A stretch of 64,000 bases of DNA from Trebouxia sp. TZW2008 (lineage: Eukaryota > Chlorophyta > Trebouxiophyceae > Trebouxiales > Trebouxiaceae), in assembly GCA_002118135.1 (NCBI GenBank), contig BDIU01000182.1, positions 140,988-204,987 of the forward strand. Direction: 5' to 3'. Numbering within the stretch: the first letter of the stretch is position 1; every line of letters starts with the position of its first letter. Position numbers and translations under genes: made by a program. Under the pieces are notes generated by a model. The model saw nothing but the letters and a program-made list of their open reading frames with translations, searched no databases and had not been told where the DNA came from. Shown here in pieces: positions 35,501-44,840 of this stretch.

Positions 35501-38500
35501 TACCCTCCAGAGAGTCCCGTCAGCGCTGACCTGCCTAGCTTCTGCTTCCCCCATGGGGTGCAGCCCACCCTGCTGGAGCGCACCCCCAGCATGAGCTCCC
35601 TGAATGACCTGCTGTACAGCCAGAGCTACCTCAACTCAGATGCCAATTCTTTCATCTTCCTCCTCAAGGTGAATTGATTACAGTCAGGAGCCCTTCTACT
35701 CAGCTGCCCTACAGTAGCGTATGATGCTCATCAACATCGCGTAGCTCTCATGCTTGTGGCTACAAGTGAAACCATAGCAAGCTGGCATAGCAAGACAGGA
35801 CTCAGGCCATACAATTGTACTATCTGTGCTGGAATGCAGAGCAGCACATCTCTATCATGTGAATGCTACATGCTTATGCATCATATATATCTAGCCAGTT
35901 CTTACTGTTTGTCACCTATAATTGACATTGCTCTTAACAAGTGGGACGTGGGTTCAGGTAGCGGACAACTTGCCTCTGTATGGGGTGTGCTGCTACATGG
36001 AGGAGATGTTGCACAGGCCGCCCTCTCTGCTCAAGGCCATGTACCCAGACTGCAACATGCCCCTCACACGTTATATGGTTGCTGCGCCACGCTGCTACTG
36101 CTTCCTGACCCACTACCCTTTCTTCAGTGTGCACATGAAGGTGGGTTGAAACTTTATGTTTTTCTGTACAAACAGATTTTGAAAATCGGCAAATGTATAG
36201 AGTCTGTACATTATTTGAGATCACAAGGTCTGTTGCAGCGTGGTTGCTGCGCCACGCTGCTACTGCTTCCTGACACAATATCCTTTCTTCCGTGTGCGCA
36301 TGAAGGTGGGTTGAAACTTTACGTTTTTTTGTACAAACAGATTTTGAAAATCGGCAAATGTATAGAGTCTGTACATTATTTGAGATCATAAGGTCTGCTG
36401 CAGCGTGGTTGCTGCGCCACGCTGCTACTGCTTCCTGACACAATATCCTTTCTTCAGTGTGCGCATGAAGTTGGCTGTGGACCCTGCTGATTTATGCATG
36501 ACCATCATGCCTTATTGCCAGTGACCATTATGCCTTATTGCCAATGACCATGAGTACAGAACCTGTCTCTTTTTATGGGATGACCCACTCAGTGAGATGC
36601 ATTTTGACTACTGTTGGTTTGTGGTTTGGGAGGGGCGTTTCTTGCAGCAATCTGGTATGCTGTCGCAGAGAGTGAATTGCAGTGCCATGATGCAAAGAAT
36701 GGCAGCAAAGAAACATTTACTGCAGCCTGGCTCAAACCACTGCTCTACGCGCGCATCAGCACCTGTGTATATGTGTCAGCAAGGCCTTGAACTTAGCCTC
36801 AACATTGCCATGAGCCGCAGCACAAACCTGTCATGTTGCTGCTTGTCTGCATGAGCTTGACAGTTAGCAGCTTCACAGGAAATGATGCGGACAGCATGTT
36901 GTAGGTGCTGCATATGATTCTGGGCCTGGAGCGTCTAGACAGAATCACAATGTTCATTGATGAAGTAGCTAGTATGCCCCTGGGGGGTGGCAGGGGGCTA
37001 TCAGGGCGGCTAGACAGCAGGGAGTTGCCCAAACATGCAGTGGTGGCCGCCGCTGGCCAGAGTACCAGCTCATCTGCACAGCAGGACCGTGAGCAGGAAC
37101 AGCGGCGGCGGCAGCGGCAGGCCACAGCTGTGGAGCAGCTGCGGAGCGGTGGCGCCCCTGTTGGACCATCACCTCTGGGTGGCCGCAGTAGCATGCCAGA
37201 GCTGCATGCGCCACCGCCAGCTGTGGCGACCAGACCACAGACTAGAGAGTCCTCCTTCCCACTCAACCCCCATCAGTCATACGATGAGGAGTGGGGGACC
37301 ATGGGGGGTTCAGCTGGGGGTGGTCACGACTCAGACAGTGATGTATATCTAACGCCCCAGGCAAATATTGCTCAGCAAGGTGCCAACTTCAGTCAGACAG
37401 GCAGTCCTGATGCTAGTCCCAAGCAGCCATCGTTAGGTGAGAAAACAGCCACCAATGCTGGTTTTCCGCCCAAATCTGGCGCCAATTCTCAGACCCTCCC
37501 ACAGCCGCAATCACAATCCTCACAGCGGCAACCCTTGCTGTTGCCTCAGCGGCGGCTTGACCTTGCCTCTTCTGCTTCAGCACCTACCAGCACGCCCCCT
37601 GGCCCCCCCACTGGCCCCCCTAGCACCCCAGAGCGCCCCCATCCCACAATACCCGGCAAATTCTACAGCCCGCAAAGTCAAGCGGCGCCACAGCTGCAGC
37701 AAAGGTCGCCTTCAAGCCTGTTGTCTAGGGCTTCAGCCAGAATTAGGGTTGCTTTAGAAGCCTCAGAGGCCACTATCAAGGCAGGGCCTGCTGACCCACC
37801 TCCCCGTCTGTCTGGGCTGCCCCCCAGCAGTGGCCACCGCCGCACATACTCCCAGCAGGTGAGCTGATTGACAACACACCAATTGCATGACTACAGAGAC
37901 AGCCGCATAGACCAGCTGAAGCTTGCACAAGCAACATTCAACACGGCGTATGATGTTATCATCAGCTGTACTTGCAGCTTTTGCCTGCAAACAAAGTTGA
38001 TGGAAACGACAGTGTAATCATCTGCCAAGTTGCAATTGAAACGTCTTCAAGCTCTATCGCTGCCTGGAAACATTGCCTGAGAAGGACACCACAGCTGCGT
38101 TTGAAAGTCCGGAGGACCTGTGTATTAGCTGACAGCAGTGTTTCTCCTTTGTCAATAGCCTTCATGGCAGTAGAACAGCAAAACTGAGTAGGGACAGCTT
38201 TGAAATGCTGCCTTGCAAGCTGAACATGACCTGCGTCCAACTGGGGCTGGGAGCTTATCCTCACCCTTGCTGGCTTTTTGGTTTTGTAGGTACCCAACAG
38301 CATTGGTAACAGCAGCATGCACAGGCGCACAAGCTCCTGGCAGGATCAACAGCAGCAGCAGCAGCCGCAGCAGCAGCAGCAGGCCTTGCAGAGTCAATCA
38401 GGCATGGTCAGCAGGGGTAGTGAGAGCACCCTAGGGGGTTACATGACAGCCCCCAGCGAAGCCCCCTCAGGCCTTTCTGAAGCAAGTAACCCTGGAGCAA

Positions 38501-41500
38501 CATCACTGGCAAATGTCCAGCAGCATCTGAGGAACATCAGCGCACAGTCACTGTCTGGGTTCTCAGACACAGGAACGCCTGTTGCATCGGAGCCAGGGAG
38601 GGGGCTGGGAGGGGGCGCCCAGAAGGGCCCACATGGGGTTCACAGGGAGGGGTATGAGTCACCGGCTTCCCAGCAAGCTGCTGTGGGTCAGCGCTCTAGG
38701 ACTTCAAGCTGGGATGGATCTGGGGAGCGGCCTGCTGGCAGGCAGAACTCAGACCCAAGTATAGCTTCATTTGATGGACAATGCTGCTTTCCATTGGATA
38801 CACAGGCATTGCGACTGTGTGGTACATGTGAACAGCTCTGTTGGCTGGCTGAAGCATGTCACATCATTTGCTTTCTTCCGCCTGTTCTGCACACTGTCGA
38901 GCTTCCTGCAGCCAGCCTTTACATGCAAGTATACCTTCTGCCATGCACCCTGCTATGTTCTACCTTGTACACTGTGAATCTCCCTGCACAACTGCAGCAC
39001 TAGCTCTTGTCAGCTGTAGTAAGCATCACGATACGAGTCAGGTCAGCAGGCAAATGGAGTCAGCCTCAAGTCTGATGTGTAGTGCTTTTTGTCAGTAAAT
39101 TGACAGCATTTGCCATCATCTCAGCACAATGTTTTGCGAGACAAGCTGCGTTTGGCATGCATCCGCATGTCTCATTGCACAGAGTGATACCACAAAGTGT
39201 TTTGGCCGGCATTCTGGCAGTGAATGAAAAGCTCGCAAAGTCTGAATGTGTGATTCCTTGCAGTGGCGCCAGTGAGCCCATTTGCAATGGTCAATCAGCA
39301 GCCGACTGATGTACCCGCACAGTGGCAGACCTTTGACCAGCCTGAAGCTTTCAGGCAGCAGCAGGACCCCCAGCAGCCCCCCTGGGGTCAACAAAGCCCC
39401 AGCTCAGCTACAGGAAAACAACAGCCCTGGGGTCAGAGTCAGGGGCAGGTGCAACAATTCCAACAGCAGGGGCAACAGCCCTGGGTGCAGGGCCAAATGC
39501 AGCAGCCTGGGGGGCAAGGGCAACAGCCCTGGGGGCAAGAGCAGGTGCATCAACAGTCTCAAAGGGGGCAGCCCCCCCAGCAGGGCGGTGGATGGGTACC
39601 CAGCCAAGGCCAGGCAGGTGACCCCCAGGGCTCTGGTGGCATTCAGTATAGCCAGCAGCAGCCGGCGTGGGTGCAGAGGCAGGGCCAGGTGCTGCAACAG
39701 CCCCAGGTGCTTGCTCAGCAAAAGCCCTCATGGCAATCAGATTACTGGTCGCAGGGGCCAGGGGCTGCACCGCAGCAGCCTTTGAGCCAGGTCCGACCAC
39801 AACATCCCTGGGGTCAGCAACAGGGTGGCCTATTGCAGAGCGATTCACTACAAGCACAGAATCAGCCGCCATCAGGTCTCCAATCAGGGCCTGTACAGCA
39901 TCTGGTTCATGGTGGGGAGGGCCAGCCCTTGTGGTCAATCCACCAGACCCCTCCACTGAATCAGGGCTTGACGTTGCAAGAGCCTAAGCAGCAACAACAC
40001 GGTAGCACCCAGTTGCCTGGGCAAAGCCTTTCTGCACAACAGGCTGAAGCACAAGCAATCGCGCAAAGGCCGTGGCTGCAGTCTCAAGGGCAGGGCACTA
40101 TGCAGCCGCCTCCAGGGCAGGACACTTTGCAGCAGCCCCCAGGGCGGTTGCAAAACGCCCCTTCTGGTGTGCCCCTTGAGCACCGCAGCAAGACCATCAG
40201 GACGATGTCCTTCCGACAGGTTGTGCGAAGCGCCAGTGAGGGGGATGCGATGTCTCTGCAGACTGAACCAGCCACTGCATTGCAGGTGCTGTTTTTGTAG
40301 AGATAATGCTGTTATGTCATATGCACTTCCATGTACCGGAGGTCATACATACATGCCGAAAGACATACAGATCAGCTCATGACTGGCCTGGGAGGAGATC
40401 CTGCAGAAAGCTGCCATCTGCTCTTAGTTTCCGCTGCCCGTCACTTGCTGCACTCCAAGCTGTACAGCTGACAGCAGTTTTGAAGATCCGCTTGGAACAG
40501 CTGACTGTCACTGTAGAGTTGTAGCTACACTCTTGACCTGCCTGAGATGTGTGCAAGACAGCCAGTCAATTGGAGTCAGTGACGCAGTCAGTCAGCAAGC
40601 AAGCACATGAGTGAGTGAGTGCGTAGTGAGTGAGTGAGTGAGTGAGTGAGTGAGTTAGTTAGTTAGTCAGTTAGTTAGTGAGTAAGTGAGTGAGTGAGTG
40701 ATTGAGTGAGTGAGTGCAGAGTCAACAAACCAGAAACTAGTAGAGGGCTTAGTGAGACAATGCGCTTTGCTAGTTTCTGGTCAGAGGGTCAAAAGGCAAT
40801 GAATGAAAGAATAATGAAGGAGCAGTGGCTGGCGTTGCAGGTAATGCAGGCATATCACATCAGCTCAGTCCCTCAGCCCGGTCAGGAGTTTGAGTTTTGC
40901 CCAGACCCCAGCTTGCAGCCCGTCCACTACCTTAGGGGACGCGCCTCAGAGGGACTGGGGGCGCACTACGTGCACAGAGCTGCTATTGCTGCTGCTGAGG
41001 CTGAAGCTGGGGAAGGGTTGGCCTGTTGGACTGTGGCTGCACTGTGCCAGTCGCTCAGCCTGGACAACATCTTGCTGCTACTCACAGGTCAGCTGCTGTT
41101 TACACTAGTGATATGAATCGATAGTTGTTAAGTCAGAGGGGTCAAGATGCTTGTGTTGTAAGCTTGGTCAGTCTCCTGCTGCTGCTAAGGCTGAAGCTGG
41201 TGAAGGGCTAGCTTGTTGGACTGTGGCTGCGCTGTGCCAGTCGCTCAGCCTGGACAACATCTTGCTGCTACTCACAGGTGCTGCTGCTGTTTACACTAGT
41301 GATACAAATCGACAGTATCTTGTTGAGTCAGAGGGGTCAAGATGCTTGTGTTGTAAGCTTGGTCAGTCTGTTGCTGCTGCTAGGCTGAAGCTGGTGATGG
41401 GCTGGCTTGTTGGACTGTGGCCGCGCTGTGCCAGTCCTTGAGCCTGGACAACCTCCTGCTGCTACTCACAGCTTGGTTGCCATGCAGCTCTGTTTGCAAA

Positions 41501-44056
41501 AGTAGTCTGGTTTCTCTTGTGGGCATCATTGAACTTCAAATGTCTGTGGCTGCGCTGTGCCAGTTTGGACAACATCTTGCTGATATATACAGGTTGGCTG
41601 CCATTGACACTGAATCTAATATGACTGTGGCTGATGAGATGTGGGTTCTCTTCCCATGCTGTTGCCTCCCTGCGCCCTGCATGGCACCATGACAGCACAT
41701 TGCTCATGGCCTTCTGTCATGCAAGGGCACCAGCTGGTGATGTGCAGATATAGCTTCAGCCTGCTGAGCTTCATGCGTCTTCTGTGTGCACTGCCTATCT
41801 TCTGCTTGCTGCAACCCTTTTCCTGCCACAGCTGACACAGTCTGCTTCCATGGGGCAAGTGTATTGCTGGAGAGACAGCTGTTGTCGTTCTGCCTCACAA
41901 CTAGTACGCCCAAGTGTTTGTGTGCTGGCCTCAATCTGTCTATTGTGACCCTTTGCCTACAGCTCATCATGTCTCTAACTGTGGTGCAGAGGTCTTGCTG
42001 AACAAGCGCTTGATGATTGAGCACGTGCATGCTCTCCCTCGTCCCTCTGCTTGTGTCCTTCTCATACCGCAACAGTACATTTCTGTGGTGCAGATGTACT
42101 GCTGGAGAAGCAGCTGGTGATGTGATGCTCCAACATTGGCCTGTTGAGCACGTGCATGCTGTCCCTCGTTCCGCTGCTTGTGTCCTTCACACACCGCAAC
42201 TGACCCAGTACATATCCATGGTGCAGGTGTACTGCTGGAGAAGCAGCTGGTGATTTTTTGCCCCAACATTGGCCTGTTGAGCACGTGCATGCTGTCCCTC
42301 GTTCCGCTGCTTGTGTCCTTCACACACCGCAACTAACCCAGTGCATATCCATGGTGCAGGTGTACTGCTGGAGAAGCAGCTGGTGATGTTTTGCCCCAAC
42401 ATCGGTCTGCTGAGCACCTGCGTGCTGTCCTTGATCCCCTTGCTGCGGCCTTTTGCGTGGCACAGCCTGCTGGCACCTGTCCTGCCGGATAAGCTGCTCA
42501 GCTTCCTGGAGGCTCCTGTACCCTTCGTCATTGGTGTTCAGGTTAGTCATCGTCTGTCAGCATGAGTAAGGGACAAACACATTCTGCTGCTGTTTGCAGA
42601 GGCAGGCTGCTCATGGGCTCTTTGAGCTTGACGCATAAGCTGCTGAGCCTCCTGAAGGCTCCTGCACCCTTTGTTATTGAAGTTCATTTGAGTCATCATC
42701 AGTCATATCATTGATGCATAAGACCCCAGCAATCATTGTCTGGACAGCTGAGCTGCTCAGCTGTCTCAAAGCTTCTGTGCGGTTTGTCATTGGTGTCCAG
42801 GTGAGTCATGATTTGCACCAATCATGCACAGTCATCATGACCAAGCAGGCATGCATGATCCATGGCAATTGCGGTCTCAACACACAAGCTGCTCAGCTTT
42901 CAGAGGTTCCTATGCCATTTGTCACCGCTGGCCAGGCGAGTCATCATCAGTCATGCGTCATGAATACTCATCAGTTGTCATCTGGTGATAGGAATCATGA
43001 TGCTGGCAGGGGGCAGCAGGTTTGACAGCATGAAAGGCCTGCACAGCAAGCCAAGCATTTTTGCTCGTTTTATACAGCACACCGTGTAATCTGTTCACTC
43101 ATGCACGCACACCATAGACAAGTTGATCAAGGCCAACCAACATCAATGCTTGGGGTGCAGTACAAAACAAGTGAGGTGCGGGCCAAGTGCAGCGGCTTGA
43201 TGCGGGTCAACCTGTACAAGGACCAGATCAAGACTGCAGGCAGCATGCCTCCTCTACCCAATGACAAGGCCCTGTTTGCCTCCTTGCGGCCTGCCTACAA
43301 TGTGCTGAAGGCTGCTGGCAAGGACAGAGCCCGTGGGCGGCCCATGTATGCCATCAGTGAGGAGCAGAAGCGAGCTGCTGATTCTCTGCTCAAGGTGAGA
43401 CAAAAGCACCAATGACACAATTGGTCACAAAGGGTTGCAGTAAGATAAGGCCCTGTTTGCATCCTCGTGGCCTGCCTACAATGTGCTGAAGGCAGCTGGC
43501 AAGGATTGAGCATGTGGGCGGCCCATGCATGCCATCAGTGAGGAGCAGAAGCAAGCTGCTGTCTCCCTGCTCAAGGTGAGACAAGAGAGTATTGCAACTT
43601 TTGAAGGTTGTCACACTCACTTCAACGACACAAAGAGAGCTTATAAGCAAAAGCAGAAGCGAGCTGCTGGTTTTCTGCTGGTGGTGAGACAAGGCTGTAG
43701 CAACCCTTTCTGACATCAGATGCACTCGTGCTGTGGCGCATTCATCCTGACCATTGTGTGAGTGTGCCAAATCAAGTTGTTGATGTTACGGTACACGCCC
43801 ATAGCTGCTGTGACTAATCAGGTTGCTGCCTATGGCTCACTGCTGTCCTGTGATGCAGGCATTGCAAGACTACTTGACCAGCATCTGCGGGGAGCTTCAA
43901 TCATATGCCATCACTGATGTTCAGACACCAGATCGTGCTGCTGTACTGTTGAAGGATGCGTTCATTGAGTCCTTCCCAGCACGGGATCGGGCATTTGTGA
44001 GGCAATTCACTGAGACCCAGATGTTTTCTGTGTACTGCGACACTGTTATTAAATAG
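32592..44056 (+). CDS. DENN-domain protein (probable Rab guanine-nucleotide exchange factor)
   Basis: Fourteen exons (32592-32741, 32849-32908, 33050-33130, 33230-33290, 33569-33660, 35489-35668, 35958-36140, 36905-37858, 38290-38821, 39264-40285, 40841-41087, 42360-42541, 43161-43394, 43859-44056) give 1,391 residues. uDENN: FEQFVIT, then VLYSYPPESPVSADLPSFCF and ERTPSMSSLNDLL. Next comes LPLYGVCCYMEE, then a disordered linker of about 800 residues (exons 8-10). cDENN: CWTVAALCQSLSLDNILLLL, VLLEKQLVMFCPNIGLL, FAWHSLLAPVLPDKLLSFLE. dDENN: LLKDAFIESFPARDRAFVRQF. The order matches plant DENN proteins; DENN domains activate Rab GTPases in membrane traffic. The exon 9 donor (38822) and exon 11 acceptor are the least certain boundaries; similarity may extend a few codons upstream of exon 11. 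Confidence 0.92.
33900..34780 (+). repeat. Five-copy array of about 175 bp in DENN intron 5
   Basis: The marker tcaagccNcagcatg recurs near 33982, 34158, 34332 and 34507, and in a changed form near 34679, giving 172-176-bp spacing. Neighbouring units are highly alike. Short open frames in the units are a by-product: 175 is not a multiple of three and the frame shifts between copies. It does not resemble an exon of this gene. Confidence 0.85.
35297..35412 (+). repeat. Echo of the 5' part of DENN exon 6
   Basis: Copy of 35478-35600 with its acceptor (tgatgctgcag), displaced by about 185 bp upstream. It has stop codons (for example CAGCTAACC for CAGCTACCC) where the true exon is open. A more worn copy may lie near 35040-35260. 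Confidence 0.85.
36141..36475 (+). repeat. Two 165-bp echoes of DENN exon 7 with its donor and intron start
   Basis: The block ggttgctgcgccacgctgc occurs at 36077 (true exon), 36242 and 36407, exactly 165 bp apart. Units include the exon end, the GTGGGTTG donor and about 90 bp of intron, and differ at only a few bases. This is the youngest-looking array in the window. The echoes also carry an acceptor-like ttgcag. Confidence 0.95.
38347..38385 (+). repeat. CAG trinucleotide run in DENN exon 9
   Basis: Near-continuous CAG codons encode Gln interrupted by one Pro. It is coding and in frame. Confidence 0.9.
40609..40720 (+). repeat. GAGT tetranucleotide microsatellite in DENN intron 10
   Basis: Long run of gagt units with TAGT, TAAG and GATT variants, just upstream of exon 11. 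Confidence 0.95.
41177..41592 (+). repeat. Three echoes of the 3' edge of DENN exon 11
   Basis: Copies at about 41177-41277, 41372-41471 and 41541-41592, all downstream. The first is nearly identical to the exon (40985-41087), open in frame, and ends with an intact CTCACAG|GT donor. The second has lost the donor GT, and the third is truncated. About 90 bp of intron is duplicated with the first two, giving units of about 195 bp. Confidence 0.95.
41857..42352 (+). repeat. Four echoes of the 5' part of DENN exon 12
   Basis: Copies begin near 41857, 41990, 42094 and 42227 and the true exon at 42360, mostly 133 bp apart (one 104-bp step). Each is preceded by a near-identical acceptor (ccatggtgcag in the best copies). 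The nearest copy is open for 28 codons and reads KQLVIFCPNIGLLSTCMLSL against the true KQLVMFCPNIGLLSTCVLSL. Older copies have stops and indels. Confidence 0.95.
42631..42945 (+). repeat. Three echoes of the 3' part of DENN exon 12
   Basis: Decayed copies near 42631-42705, 42747-42810 and 42881-42945 of the segment encoding LLSFLEAPVPFVIGV and its donor. All are downstream of the exon. Confidence 0.85.
43446..43694 (+). repeat. Two echoes of the 3' part of DENN exon 13
   Basis: The first (43446-43585) copies 43262-43400 with its donor ctcaaggtgagac and has an in-frame TGA. The second (43646-43694) keeps only the last 15 or so codons and the donor. Confidence 0.9.
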
Positions 44057-44840
44057 ATAAGGGGCAAGTTAGTCCAACTTCTCAGTTGCATCCGCCTAAG
44101 TGTAACCCAAATGTCAGAGGCTTGTTAATCAGCTGCAGCCTGCACTGTAGATCAGCTGAGGTATTGTGCATCAGTCGAGCGCTTGTAGCAAGTGAAGCTT
44201 TTAGCAAGTGAAGAATATGTTGACTGTGAAGCTTGAGAAACCCTTTAGACACAATACATTCATGACCTTAGCAGCTAGCTAGCCTATGGCAATTTATTTC
44301 AGACAAGTCATCAGCAGCTTTAAGATCTGCAAATGATACATGCAGCAACCCTGGAAACGCTGGTGCATATGAGCAAAATGCATAAGCACCTGATCAGCTG
44401 CACTCATTGCAACACTCTAGCAGTGACCGCAAACAAGGATGACAACAGGAAGATTTGAGGTCTAAGCAAGTCGAATGTGCATCATAATTGGCTAGCACAC
44501 ATCTGTTTATTCTGTCTGGATTGAAGCAACTTGTCTCAGCCTGTTTGGCAATGTGTGCGACATTCGTTGCAAAGACTCAGCATGTTCTCAGTCTCTCGCC
44601 AGACCCTGTTAATCCTGTATAAGCAACTGGAAAATTGTGCTGCACAGACAGCTTGCCCCTTCAACCCTCATGCGTTTGCTGCCTGCTGCTCGACTGTGAC
44701 AGCAAAAAGCTGTTGCAGCACGTGAGCCCAATGCAGCAGACTTGCTTTGCCACATGTCCATGAAATTGTGTCTGTGAAGTTGTCTCCTTGAGACTATGCC
44801 TTTGCAACTCAGTCTGCTCTTGGCATTGGCAGCCTGATAC
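44057..44840. other. Convergent 3' spacer
   Basis: Between the DENN and glycosyltransferase stops. I see no coding exon or repeat. Confidence 0.4.

Noticed and set aside
36141..36475. Open frames running through the DENN exon 7 region and its repeats
   Set aside because: They come from a 165-bp unit (a multiple of three), so one frame repeats without stops. It is not the frame of the true exon.
38822..39003. Extension of DENN exon 9 to the stop at about 39003
   Set aside because: Composition changes to Leu/Cys-rich intron-like sequence, and the exon 10 acceptor needs phase 1, which the donor at 38822 provides.
39404..39956. Proline/leucine-rich antisense open frames opposite DENN exon 10
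   Set aside because: Shadow of CAG/CCC-rich coding repeats.
42097..42352. Mutually exclusive alternative exon 12 in the DENN gene
   Set aside because: The best copy ends in phase 0 whereas exon 12 needs phase 1 input, and it lacks the 3' half of the domain. It cannot replace exon 12 cleanly.
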